From positions 1 through 64,000 of the forward strand of contig JAWKIF010000016.1 of NCBI GenBank assembly GCA_041394405.1: a stretch of DNA of 64,000 nucleotides. Reading direction: 5' to 3'. The position numbers were made by a program, and so were the translations under genes. The notes under the pieces are model-generated. The model searched no databases, was not told the DNA's origin, and was given only the letters and a program-made list of their open reading frames with translations. This document shows, in pieces, positions 52,862 to 61,214 of this stretch. Source of the stretch: Microthrix sp041394405. Its GTDB lineage: Bacteria > Actinomycetota > Acidimicrobiia > Acidimicrobiales > Microtrichaceae. Position 1 is the stretch's first letter; every line of letters starts with the position of its first letter.

Positions 52862-53674
52862 CTACTTGGGGCAGGTCGTGGAGTTGGCGGCGGTCGTGGT
52901 TGCGAGAAAGCCATCGACTGCAGTCCTCGAGGCGGCGCTGAGCGGCGGGACGTGCCCGCCCCCCTGCACCACGTCCCACTCCACCCGCACGCCCTTGGCC
53001 GCCAGCGCGTCCTTGGTGCTCTTGGCCTGGGCGTAGGGCACCCGGGTGTCCTGGCTGCCGTGGTGGAAGTAGACGGGGGCGTCGTCGGCGCTGGCCAGCT
53101 GCGGGATCAGGGCCCCGGCGCGGGAGACCACCCCGCACACACGTGCCGACGGCTGCCCGTCCTTCGGGCCCTCGCCGTTCATGCCCACGGCCAGGCCGAT
53201 GACGGCGCCGGCCGACACGCCCATGATGGCGACCCGCTTGGGGTCGATGCCGGTGCGGGCGGCGTTGCTGCGCGCCCAACGGACGGCTGACTGCGCATCC
53301 CCGGCGGCGTCGAACACCGTGCCGACGGCGTTTGAGTCGATGCTGCCGAAGCCCACGAACTCCTTGCGCAGCCGGTAGTTGATGTTGAGCACGACGAATC
53401 CCTTGCCCGCCAGGTAGCGGGCCTCGCCGTCGGTCTGCGACTTGTCACCTGAGGTGAACCCCCCGCCGTGGGCCAGCACAACTGCGGCGCCGTTGGGCTT
53501 GGTCGGCTGGTGCACGTCCATGTACTGCACCTCGCGGTCCCCCTCGTGGTTCACGGGGATGGCGTAGGCGATGTCGCGGTTGATCGACCCCGGTGCGTAG
53601 GGCTCCGGCGGGGGAGCGCACGTCGGCGCGCACCCGGTGAGCAGAACGAACAAGACCACGGCAATGCGACGCAT
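52862..53674 (-). CDS. Lipoprotein esterase/lipase, alpha/beta hydrolase
   Basis: A 270-aa carboxylesterase-like alpha/beta hydrolase, anchored as a lipoprotein (RRIAVVLFVLLTGCAP). The oxyanion motif HGGGF is in VVLAHGGGFTSGDK. The nucleophile is in MGVSAGAVIG, the acid in HGSQDTRVPY and the His in GGGHVPPLS. ATG 53674 is chosen; the upstream frame is antisense shadow. It would hydrolyse small esters on the outer face. It runs convergent to the oxygenase gene and in the same direction as the flavodoxin gene. Confidence 0.87.
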   Translation of the reverse strand: MRRIAVVLFVLLTGCAPTCAPPPEPYAPGSINRDIAYAIPVNHEGDREVQYMDVHQPTKPNGAAVVLAHGGGFTSGDKSQTDGEARYLAGKGFVVLNINYRLRKEFVGFGSIDSNAVGTVFDAAGDAQSAVRWARSNAARTGIDPKRVAIMGVSAGAVIGLAVGMNGEGPKDGQPSARVCGVVSRAGALIPQLASADDAPVYFHHGSQDTRVPYAQAKSTKDALAAKGVRVEWDVVQGGGHVPPLSAASRTAVDGFLATTTAANSTTCPK

Positions 53675-53712
53675 GGTGTCGACCGTAGCGCCGAGCGCGG
53701 TTTCTTGCCGGG

Positions 53713-54255
53713 CTACGCGTTGGCGGCGCTCGTGTCGCTCGAGATCAGCGTGGCCAGCTGTGCGCCCCAGGCACGGGCGCGCTCGCCCTCGCCGGCCACC
53801 AGATGGTTCTCCTTGTCCACCAGGAAGCTCTCCGGTTCGGCGATCACGTTGAACCCGTGGCGGCGCAGTCGCTTGGCGATGCCCTTCGAGGCTCGCCCGG
53901 TCAGGATCGGCGCCGCATCCACCCGCGTGTCGAACGCAGCGGCCAGCCGGTGGTGGCCCTCCGGCAGGCCGGCCAGCCAATCCCGCAGCCCGTCGTCCTC
54001 GGCGTGGGCGTCCAGGGTCAGGTCGTCGTCCTCGGCAGCGGCCTTGATGGCCGCGTCGCGCGAGGTGGTCGACGTCAGGCTGTGAGCGTGCGTCGGCCCG
54101 CCGACGACCACCAGGGCGGCATTGGCGATGGCGTCCTCCGCGCCGTCCACCGACGACACGATCACCTCAAACGGGGCCCCGAACCCGGCCGCCACCTGGT
54201 CGGCGATGGCGTGGGTGTTCCCGTACATCGACTCGTACACGATGGCTATGTGCAT
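53713..54255 (-). CDS. Flavodoxin-domain protein
   Basis: A 180-aa FMN-binding flavodoxin-like protein. The phosphate-binding loop IVYESMYGNTHAIADQVAAG is followed by ALVVVGGPTHAHSLTS, the 60s-loop region, and a C-terminal KGIAKRLRRHGFNVIAEPESFLVDKE. AAGGAGCC sits 6 nt before the ATG. It probably serves as an electron carrier or WrbA-like reductase. Directly upstream lies an array of 12 octanucleotide repeats, which might alter its expression. Confidence 0.85.
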   Translation of the reverse strand: MHIAIVYESMYGNTHAIADQVAAGFGAPFEVIVSSVDGAEDAIANAALVVVGGPTHAHSLTSTTSRDAAIKAAAEDDDLTLDAHAEDDGLRDWLAGLPEGHHRLAAAFDTRVDAAPILTGRASKGIAKRLRRHGFNVIAEPESFLVDKENHLVAGEGERARAWGAQLATLISSDTSAANA

Positions 54256-54280
54256 TGCTGGCTCCTTCTCATCGGTAGAA

Positions 54281-54383
54281 CTCTTCAGCTCTTCAGCTCT
54301 TCAGCTCTTCAGCTCTTCAGCTCTTCAGCTCTTCAGCTCTTCAGCTCCTCAGCTCCTCGGCTCCTCGGCTCCTCGGCTCCTGG
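54281..54383. repeat. Octanucleotide tandem repeat array
   Basis: Eight perfect copies of CTCTTCAG (54281-54344), then CTCCTCAG and three CTCCTCGG copies, ending in a partial CTCCTGG. It lies between the flavodoxin start (54255) and the end of the VOC gene (54411), so on the flavodoxin strand it reads as repeated CTGAAGAG in the 5' region. Variable length there could change promoter spacing or leader structure. Confidence 0.95.
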
Positions 54384-54410
54384 TTCAACCGCTGTCGACT
54401 CGCGGCACGG

Positions 54411-55169
54411 TCAGACAAGGGGGCTCAGCAGCCCGAAGACGGCCCCCGCAGGGTCGGTGGCCACGGCGAACCGCATGCCCTCGACCTCCATGGTGGGTGC
54501 GACGATCGCACCGCCGAGGTCGGTGGTGGCCTGGCAGGCCTGGTCGACGTCGGCCACCTTGAAGTAGACGAGCCAGTAGCTGGGCACCATCTCGGGCACC
54601 TCAGCGGGCATCGCCATCAGGCCACCAACCTGGTCCCCGTTCCTGCCGAACACGCGGTAGCCGTCGGCGTCGCCCGTGGTGGTCCAGCCGAACACCGTCT
54701 CGTAGAAGGTCTTGCTGGCCTCGGGGTCGCGGCTGTCGGTCTCCACCCAACACACGGTTCCCAGCTCCCCGTAGGCCAGTGGTTCGCCCGCAGCGGGCTG
54801 CATCAGGCCCACGGTTGCGCCCGCCGGGTCGGCCACCACGGCGATGCGGTCACCGCCCGGCACCTCCATCGGTGGTTGGAGGGTGGTTGCCCCGGCGGCC
54901 TCGGCCCGCGCGCAGGCGGCCTCGATGTCGTCCGTCGCAAAGAACACCGCCCACATCGGCGGCATGCCCTCGGCGTCCGGCGCCGGGGCCATCATGCCGC
55001 CGACCGGACCGGCGGCCACGCGTCCCACCGTGTAGGTGCCCATCGGAGTGTCGTCGGTCTCAGTGGCCCACCCAAGCAGGGCGCTGTAGAACGCCGCGGC
55101 CGCCGCCGGGTCCGGGGTGGAGAGGTCAACCCACGCGGTCGTTCCTGCCGTTCGGGGCTCGGTCGTCAT
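54411..55169 (-). CDS. VOC-family protein with two glyoxalase-like domains
   Basis: A 252-aa protein with two tandem vicinal-oxygen-chelate domains. The first has TTAWVDLSTPDPAAAAAFYSALLGW and the second GTVCWVETDSRDPEASKTFYETVFGW, each with the beta-alpha-beta-beta-beta pattern. Each ends with DPAGATVGLMQ or DPAGAVFGLLSP. Metal ligands are not clear; as in actinobacterial Cfp30B-like proteins, catalysis is unproven. The ATG is at 55169. Confidence 0.87.
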   Translation of the reverse strand: MTTEPRTAGTTAWVDLSTPDPAAAAAFYSALLGWATETDDTPMGTYTVGRVAAGPVGGMMAPAPDAEGMPPMWAVFFATDDIEAACARAEAAGATTLQPPMEVPGGDRIAVVADPAGATVGLMQPAAGEPLAYGELGTVCWVETDSRDPEASKTFYETVFGWTTTGDADGYRVFGRNGDQVGGLMAMPAEVPEMVPSYWLVYFKVADVDQACQATTDLGGAIVAPTMEVEGMRFAVATDPAGAVFGLLSPLV

Positions 55170-55260
55170 GGGCCATCTCCTCAGGTGTCGTCACCTGTGA
55201 TGCTAGGAACGATGTCGCAGCGGAACTAGGTACGAACGTCCCGGCTGGTTGCGATCTGGC

Positions 55261-56580
55261 TCACGCGTCGGCGTCCTCCTCCGGGATGATGCGGCTGGCG
55301 CGGTCGTAGGTGAGATAGTTCCAGGCCCAGTTCACCAAAACGTTGAGGCGGTTGCGGAACCCAACGAGTTGCACCAGGTGCAGCGCCAGCCAGGCCAGCC
55401 ATCCGATGAGGCCCGAGAACCGAAGCCCTCCCGGCAGTTGGGCCACCACGGAGGCCCGCCCGACGGTGGCCATGGTGCCCTTGTCGGTGTAGCTGAACGC
55501 CTCCGTGCCGTGCCCCTCCAGCCGGCTCCGAATCATGTCTGCGGCGTGCTCGCCGGCCTGCATGGCCACCGGTGCCAGCTGCGGCAGCGCCGAGCCTCCG
55601 GGGTCGTTGGCGGCGGCGAAGTCGCCGATGGCGAACACCTCGGGGTGGTCGGCCAGCGAGAGGTCGTCGTTCACCCGAATGCGGCCCCCCGGCCCGGTGT
55701 CCAGCCCCAGCGCAGTTCCGAGTGGGTTGGCGCGCACCCCGGCGGCCCAGATCATGGTGTGGGCGGGCACCTCGACGCGTTCGCCCACGGTTGGCCCGCT
55801 GAGCACCACCGACGCCGGGCGAACCTCGTCCACCGTGGTGCTCAACATCACCTCGACCCGCCGGGCGCTCAGCGTGTCCTTGGCCTTCGCTCCCAGCCTG
55901 GGGTGAAACGGGCCGAGCAGCCGGTCGGTCATTTCCACCAGGATCACCCGGGCTCGGCGGATGTCGAGGCGGGGAAAGTCGTGGGCCAGCACGTGCTCGA
56001 AGAGCTCAACCATGCCTCCCGCCAGCTCCACCCCCGTGGGGCCGCCGCCGGCAATCACCACGGTCAGGAGGCCCTGGTCGATCAGCTCTGGCCGGGCATC
56101 GGCCTCCTCGAACGCCCGCAGCACCTGAGCCCGGATGGCCAACGCATCTCGTAGCGACTTCAGGCCGTGGGCGTGCTCCTCGACGCCGGGCACCCCGAAG
56201 GTGTTGGTGACCGCGCCGGCAGCCAGCACCAGGTGGTCGTAGTGCAACTGGTCGCCGTCGGCCAGGTCGAGGCGCCGCTCGTCCAGGTCGCCCCCGATCA
56301 CCTTGGCCATGCGAACGGTGGCGTTGTTCTGCCGATGAAAGATGCCCCGGGTGGGGTAGGTGACGTCGTCGCCGTCCAGCCCGGCGGTGGCCACCTGGTA
56401 GAGCAGCGGCTGGAACGTGTGGTGGTTGCGGGCGTCCACGACCGTGACGTCCACCGGCACGTCGGCGAGGCTTCGCGCCGCAGCCACTCCACCAAATCCG
56501 GCGCCAACCACCACCACGTGGTTGCGGCGGTGGCCGGGATTGGCCGGCGCCGTGGGCACGGTGCTTGGGGTCGCGTTCAC
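55261..56580 (-). CDS. ndh: Type II NADH dehydrogenase (NDH-2)
   Basis: A single-subunit, non-proton-pumping NADH:quinone oxidoreductase on the inner face of the membrane. The 439-aa protein has the FAD Rossmann motif VVVVGAGFGGVAAARSL, the NAD motif VVIAGGGPTGVELAGG and the FAD-ribityl-binding VFAIGDFAAANDPGG. The C-terminal ALHLVQLVGFRNRLNVLVNW matches membrane-binding amphipathic helices of NDH-2. ATG 56580 is used. The product feeds electrons to the quinone pool. Confidence 0.92.
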   Translation of the reverse strand: MNATPSTVPTAPANPGHRRNHVVVVGAGFGGVAAARSLADVPVDVTVVDARNHHTFQPLLYQVATAGLDGDDVTYPTRGIFHRQNNATVRMAKVIGGDLDERRLDLADGDQLHYDHLVLAAGAVTNTFGVPGVEEHAHGLKSLRDALAIRAQVLRAFEEADARPELIDQGLLTVVIAGGGPTGVELAGGMVELFEHVLAHDFPRLDIRRARVILVEMTDRLLGPFHPRLGAKAKDTLSARRVEVMLSTTVDEVRPASVVLSGPTVGERVEVPAHTMIWAAGVRANPLGTALGLDTGPGGRIRVNDDLSLADHPEVFAIGDFAAANDPGGSALPQLAPVAMQAGEHAADMIRSRLEGHGTEAFSYTDKGTMATVGRASVVAQLPGGLRFSGLIGWLAWLALHLVQLVGFRNRLNVLVNWAWNYLTYDRASRIIPEEDADA

Positions 56581-56669
56581 CTTGGGGAACCTATGACCCG
56601 CACGGCACCGGTGCCGAAGCGGTTGCCTCGACCCCGCCGAGCGCGGCGGTCCCTACACTCGGCCGGACA

Positions 56670-57428
56670 ATGCCTGTCTCCCCGCCGCCTGACTTCCCGT
56701 CGACCCCCGGCGGCGACTCATCCACCCCTCCGCTGCCGGCGTCGTCGGCCCCCGTCGACCGAGGCGTCGTCATCTTCGACCTCGACGGGGTGCTCATCGA
56801 CTCGGAGCCCCGATGGGAAGCGGCCGAGGTTGAGGTGTTCGGGGCGATCGGCCTCCACCTGAGCAGCGCGGACACGGGCTCCACGACCGGACTGCGAGTG
56901 GACGAGGTGGTGGGGCACTGGCTGACCCGACGGCCGTGGGACGACGCTGCACCGGGTGCGTCAGCCCACGAGGTGGCCGACTCGATCGTGGACGCCATGG
57001 TTGACCATGCCCGCACCGATCCCATCGAGGTTCCCGGTGCGGCCGACGCCGTCGCTCGCATGGCCGACGCAGGGTTCACGCTGGCGGTCTGCTCGTCGTC
57101 GCCCAGTCGCCTCATCGAGGCATCGCTGGAGGGTCTGGGGCTGGCCGACCCCTTCGAGGTGGTGCACTCCGCCGAGCGCGAGCCTGCGGGCAAACCCCAC
57201 CCTGCGTGCTACCTGAGCACGGTCGAGCGCCTGGGTGTGTCGCCGCATCGGTGCGTCGCAATCGAGGACTCGGTGAACGGCGCCATCGCAGCTGCGGCTG
57301 CGGGCATTGCGGTCATCGCTGCGCCGCCGCCCCCGCAGTTCGCCGACCCACGCTTCGCCTTCTGTCCCCGGCTCCTCAAGGGGTTGGACGGGCTGACGGC
57401 CGAGCTGGTGGCCGGCCTGCTCAGCTGA
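56670..57428 (+). CDS. HAD-superfamily phosphatase (YniC/beta-PGM-like)
   Basis: A 252-aa haloacid dehalogenase hydrolase. Motif I is FDLDGVLIDSEP, motif II LAVCSSSPSRLIEASL, motif III Lys in AGKPHPACYL and motif IV in CVAIEDSVNGAIAAAAAG. A cap of type C1 lies between motifs I and II. Similar enzymes dephosphorylate sugar phosphates such as 2-deoxyglucose-6-phosphate. An extra 27-residue Pro/Ser-rich N-terminus precedes the domain. ATG 56670 is chosen; the open frame upstream is a shadow of ndh DNA. Confidence 0.9.
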   Translation: MPVSPPPDFPSTPGGDSSTPPLPASSAPVDRGVVIFDLDGVLIDSEPRWEAAEVEVFGAIGLHLSSADTGSTTGLRVDEVVGHWLTRRPWDDAAPGASAHEVADSIVDAMVDHARTDPIEVPGAADAVARMADAGFTLAVCSSSPSRLIEASLEGLGLADPFEVVHSAEREPAGKPHPACYLSTVERLGVSPHRCVAIEDSVNGAIAAAAAGIAVIAAPPPPQFADPRFAFCPRLLKGLDGLTAELVAGLLS

Positions 57429-57482
57429 TCGCCCGATCCCCGGCCGAGCTGGCCCCTGGCCGGTGAGCAGATCATCGAACGC

Positions 57483-57529
57483 AGGTGTGGAGCTGTGCCC
57501 ACCAATCTGACGGGCACGGCTCCACACCT
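57483..57529. terminator. Strong hairpin between convergent HAD and crotonase genes
   Basis: Arms of 18 bp (57483-57500 and 57512-57529), differing only by one G-U position, and an 11-nt loop. It sits 54 bp after the HAD phosphatase stop and abuts the stop codon of the convergent crotonase gene, so it should terminate both. Confidence 0.85.
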
Positions 57530-58500
57530 CAGGTGAATCGCGGCTCGTCCCACCAGGGGTACCACTCGGGCAGGTCGGCCGGCACCGACTGCGTCCACTT
57601 CGGCGGTCGCTTCTCCAGGAACGAGCCGATTCCTTCGGCCACGTCCGAGCCCCGCCCTTGTGCCACCACGGCCCGGCTGTCAACCAGGTGGGCGTCCATC
57701 GGGTGACCCGCCCCCAGGCCTCGCCACATCATCTGGCGGGTGAGTGCCGCCGAGACGGGCGCCGACCCGGCGATGAACCCTTGTGCCAGCGTCCGGGCAT
57801 CGTCCAGCAGCGTGTGGGGAGCGTGTAGCGAGCGCACCAGTCCGCCTGCCAGGGCGTCGTCGGCGCTGATGAGCTTGGCGGTGTAGCACCATTCGAGCGC
57901 CGTCGAGATCCCCACGATGCGCGGCAGAAACCAGGACGACGTTGCCTCGGGAACCAGGCCGCGGGCGTTGAAGACGAAGCCGAACCGGGCGGTCCGGCTG
58001 GCCAGGCGGATGTCGGCGGGCAGGCACATGGTGACGCCGATGCCCACCGCATCGCCACCGATGGCGGCAATGATGGGCTTGGTACAGCGGAACATGCGCA
58101 GCACCACGATGCCGCCGGTGTCGCGGATGGCGTCGGGATCGTCGCCCCGCATGTCGTCGATGCTGTCGTAGAACGCCCGCACCCGCGCTTCACCGGTCGA
58201 CGGGGCCGGGGCGCCGTCCTCGGTTGGCACCTCCCGAACGTCGAAGTTGAAGGTGTCGGTTCCTCCGGCCAGGTCGGCACCGGCGCAGAACGCTCGGCCC
58301 TCGCCGGCCAGGATCAGCGCCCGCACGTTGTCATCGCCATCCACCAGGTCGAGCGCCAGCATCATCTCTGCGGCCATCAGCGGCGTGAACGCATTCAGGC
58401 GCTCCGGGCGATGCAGCGTCAGGGTGGCGACTTGATCGGTGACCTCGTAGCGGATCGTCTCAAAGTCGCTGCCGGTGTGTGAGCCAGTGTCGTTCCCCAT
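57529..58500 (-). CDS. Crotonase/enoyl-CoA hydratase family protein
   Basis: A 323-aa member of the enoyl-CoA hydratase/isomerase family. The oxyanion-hole segments are RAFCAGADLAGG and IGGDAVGIGVTMCLPADIRLAS. The catalytic-region Glu is in GLVPEATSSWFLPRIVG. A 30-residue insertion (TDTFNFDVREVPTEDG) follows the first oxyanion segment, suggesting a specialised substrate. ATG 58500 is chosen over GTG 58524. The reaction (hydration or isomerisation of a CoA ester) cannot be told apart from the sequence. Confidence 0.88.
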   Translation of the reverse strand: MGNDTGSHTGSDFETIRYEVTDQVATLTLHRPERLNAFTPLMAAEMMLALDLVDGDDNVRALILAGEGRAFCAGADLAGGTDTFNFDVREVPTEDGAPAPSTGEARVRAFYDSIDDMRGDDPDAIRDTGGIVVLRMFRCTKPIIAAIGGDAVGIGVTMCLPADIRLASRTARFGFVFNARGLVPEATSSWFLPRIVGISTALEWCYTAKLISADDALAGGLVRSLHAPHTLLDDARTLAQGFIAGSAPVSAALTRQMMWRGLGAGHPMDAHLVDSRAVVAQGRGSDVAEGIGSFLEKRPPKWTQSVPADLPEWYPWWDEPRFT

Positions 58501-58628
58501 CGTCGGAGTCTGACACCGTCCCACCTCAGCCTCCCGAAACCGCCGTCGTCAACCAGCGTCGGTAGCCCGGGCTCTCGATCTGACTGACCCGGTGTGACGA
58601 TGGCCACGGAGCGATGGGTGGGCGCGGC

Positions 58629-58657
58629 TTGTTGGGTCACGGCAGTGCCGATACAGT
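58629..58657 (+). promoter_or_regulatory. Promoter of initiator tRNA-Met gene
   Basis: TTGTTG at -35 and TACAGT at -10, separated by 17 bp, ending 11 bp before the tRNA 5' end. Spacing is right for a housekeeping-sigma promoter that starts near the tRNA. Confidence 0.55.
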
Positions 58658-58668
58658 GACGCCCACGC

Positions 58669-58745
<77 letters not shown>

Positions 58746-58761
58746 ACGAAAACCCTGGTAG

Positions 58762-58794
58762 ACGGCCCTTTCCGAGAGATTCGGAGAGGGCCGT
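58762..58794 (+). terminator. Hairpin terminator downstream of the tRNA
   Basis: 14-bp arms (58762-58775 and 58781-58794) with one U-G wobble and a GAGAT loop, followed by a short T-containing stretch. It starts 17 nt after the tRNA CCA end. Confidence 0.8.
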
Positions 58795-59469
58795 TCCACC
58801 GTTTTCGGCGATTCTTCTACCGGGCTTTCTACCGAGTCGTCTGGGACAGCCGACGACGGGTCGTGACGGGACGGCGAGAGGTGACCTTCGGGTTCTGGCT
58901 GGCAGGCTCCGGCGGACGGCGCCTCTCGCGCCGCGGCGGGTGAGGTCGCGTGGCGCCTCGGGGTGCCTCCTGCCACGTCATTCTGAGAGGGCGCGCCGCG
59001 GTTGTCGAACTCTCAGGCAACCCCATCACCCGCCGGGGCCACCAGAGCGCGCACTACATAGGTCCAGATCCGTGCTCCCGGGGGGCGTCGTAGCGGAATC
59101 TCGATGAACCTGGAGACCCGGGCTGGCTACGAGCCGTTCCAGCCTCTGCCGCCGCCGGCCCTGCTCGCCGCAGTGAGGGTTCCAGCGTCGTAGCCGGTGG
59201 TGGGTACCAGGTTCTCGATTGCACGCCACCCGCTGGCCGGGGCGATCAGGTGAGTCGCCATTGACGAACAGTAGGAGCCGAGTGGCGTACGGTCTCAGCT
59301 TGTCGGGTTGACGCGAGCCGAGGGGGCCGGGGACCTGACGGTCTCCCATGGTCGCATCACTCGAAGCAGGCACCACGCCACCAGCACGCCAGCGGGTCGG
59401 CATCTCATACGCCGATGCCTTCGCGACCGCGGGACATGAGGACCAACTTCCGACCGCGTCTCGGGCTGG
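58795..59469. other. Gene-poor stretch between tRNA and defence operon
   Basis: About 670 bp without a convincing gene. Frames here on the minus strand look non-coding or are antisense to the tRNA. A 41-codon frame at 59348-59473 (MVASLEAGTTPPARQRVGI...) overlaps the start of the nuclease gene (ATGA) and could be a leader peptide, but its composition is not convincing. The stretch likely holds the island left end and the operon promoter, which I could not pinpoint. Confidence 0.5.
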
Positions 59470-60663
59470 ATGATGGCCGGCGGTCTTGAAGATGCGCTAG
59501 CGACTGTTGGGCCGGGCGACACCAGTGGAAGCGAGACGTTCGCTCGGTACCTGTATCAGTGCAAGGTGGCGGTTCAGCGATGGTTGGCGACGATCGAGGC
59601 GGCCGAGGACGCCTTCATCCTCTGCGAGTTCGTCGATGACGTAACAACTGTCACGAGCGCGGAGATCTGCTTCGCTCAAGTCAAGACGCGCGACCGGGGT
59701 GCATGGACGGCGGCGAAGGTTCTCACCGCAGGCGGGGGACTCGATGCGCTCGTTCGTTCGTTCGGCCTCGCGAAGGCAGCGGAGAATGTGCCGCCGATCC
59801 GGCTGGAGCTGATCTTGGAAGGGCCCGAGGGGCCGCGCGCTGACACGAGGACCTTCTTCGCCGACCCGACCGCAGCGTCAGTCGCCCAAAGGTCGGCGAT
59901 CGTCGACTTGGGTCTGTCCGAGGCTGATGTTGATGAGTTCCTCGCGTGTCTGAAGGTTGTCCGGCAGTACCACGCTCGTCCGTCGATCGACGCCGTCACG
60001 ATACGGCTGCTCATAGGGCTCGTGCCGGGCCACAGCGCCCACATCGAAGCTCTCTACGACAAGCTCCTTCAGCGCGTGATCGCTGCTCACATCGGGTCTG
60101 CCGAGTCGGCAGACCCGGCGCATCCCTTGGCGCTGCAGCCCTCGCCGACCTCCGACGAACAAGAGAAGATCGAGGAGCATCGTCTCAGCCGCGCCGAACT
60201 GCTCATGTTGCTCCCTCCTATCCCCGCCCTGGAGGCCGAGCAACGGCGCCTTCTAGCGGCGGCGAATGAAGGGGCGCTGGCGATGACCGACCTCGAGTGG
60301 AAGCTGCGCGTCGCTGGAGCGGGCGACCAGACCGTGGCGCGAGCACAAGCGCGACGGTCCACCACCAGTGCCCGACTCGCCGCTCGGCCCACCCTTGCAG
60401 GCGAGGTCGATCAGGCTCTCGAGCACCTGTCAGAGCGCGTCCTGGAGCACGCCGAGGCCGTGACAACCGACGTCGTTGGCTCAGCGGCAACTCCCGCACA
60501 CGCGTCTCGGCCAGCTGAAGTGATCTACTCCAGGCTCGTCCAACAGACAGCGCGGCTCGGTGACCTCGACCAGGACCAAGTGTTGTCCGGCGATGGCGAA
60601 CTCGTCCTCGGCCTGCTTTGCGAGCTGTCCGACCAGTGTCGGTACCCGTGGAGGTCGATATGA
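59470..60663 (+). CDS. lmuA: Lamassu-like effector: DUF4297/Cap4-type nuclease protein
   Basis: A 397-aa protein. The N-terminal 110 residues match the DUF4297 (Cap4 dsDNA endonuclease) pattern: GDTSGSETFARYLYQCKVAVQ at about 16-36, Asp56/Asp57 in CEFVDDVTTV, and the catalytic strand ICFAQVKTR with Lys72, as in PD-(D/E)xK nucleases. The rest is a helical region of uncertain fold, which in Lamassu effectors contacts the ATPase. It is the first of three genes; the next overlaps its stop by 4 bp. The predicted role is to cut DNA when a phage is sensed, causing cell death. ATG 59470 or 59473 is the start; no strong ribosome site is seen. Confidence 0.72.
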   Translation: MMAGGLEDALATVGPGDTSGSETFARYLYQCKVAVQRWLATIEAAEDAFILCEFVDDVTTVTSAEICFAQVKTRDRGAWTAAKVLTAGGGLDALVRSFGLAKAAENVPPIRLELILEGPEGPRADTRTFFADPTAASVAQRSAIVDLGLSEADVDEFLACLKVVRQYHARPSIDAVTIRLLIGLVPGHSAHIEALYDKLLQRVIAAHIGSAESADPAHPLALQPSPTSDEQEKIEEHRLSRAELLMLLPPIPALEAEQRRLLAAANEGALAMTDLEWKLRVAGAGDQTVARAQARRSTTSARLAARPTLAGEVDQALEHLSERVLEHAEAVTTDVVGSAATPAHASRPAEVIYSRLVQQTARLGDLDQDQVLSGDGELVLGLLCELSDQCRYPWRSI

Positions 60664-61199
60664 CGGACCGCTTGACGAAGTTCCGCTCCCTCCCCGAGTC
60701 CGAGGGTCGAGTCCTCCTCCTCATCAACGCGTTCAGCGGAACAGCCGAGAAGCCTCGACTCCTCGAGGGCCGCCTCAAACTTGCGAAGCTCGACTTCCTC
60801 GTTCGCTACCCCAAGTACTTGAGGCGCGTGCTCCAGGATCGCGACGTATCCGAGAAGGTCCTCGCCACGGTCGATGAGGAACTGGCTCCGCTCCAGGATC
60901 GGATGATCCGGTATCGCTACGGCCCGTGGGACCCCTCCTACTACGCAGTCCTGGGTGGCTTGATCGGCCGTGGGCTCATTGAGTCGATCCCGTTCAAGCA
61001 TGGGATCGGCTACCGGGCAACCGACCGAGGTCGCCAGTTGGCCGCCGGACTTGTCGAAGACGACACCTGGGCATCGGTGCACCGTCGCGCACTCGCGGCA
61101 AGGCGGCACCTGGATCTGAGCGGGACCACGTTGAAGAACCTCCTGTACGACGCCATCCCCGAGATGACGAACGCGAACTGGCACTCGGAGGTCGAATGA
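60660..61199 (+). CDS. lmuC: Lamassu/ABC-3C middle component (LmuC-like)
   Basis: A 179-aa protein, small and alpha/beta. The C-terminal part (YYAVLGGLIGRGLIESIPFKHGIGYRATDRGRQLAAGL) has the winged-helix-like pattern of ABC-three-component middle components. ATG 60660 has GGAGG 6 nt upstream and overlaps the nuclease stop (ATGA). In such systems the middle protein bridges the ATPase and effector. The family assignment is by pattern and context, not by a profile search. Confidence 0.65.
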   Translation: MTDRLTKFRSLPESEGRVLLLINAFSGTAEKPRLLEGRLKLAKLDFLVRYPKYLRRVLQDRDVSEKVLATVDEELAPLQDRMIRYRYGPWDPSYYAVLGGLIGRGLIESIPFKHGIGYRATDRGRQLAAGLVEDDTWASVHRRALAARRHLDLSGTTLKNLLYDAIPEMTNANWHSEVE

Positions 61200-61214
61200 G
61201 GGAGCGCGCCGTTT

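Noticed and set aside
59026..59403. Minus-strand frame between the tRNA and defence operon
   Set aside because: Composition is not protein-like and there is no support from neighbours.
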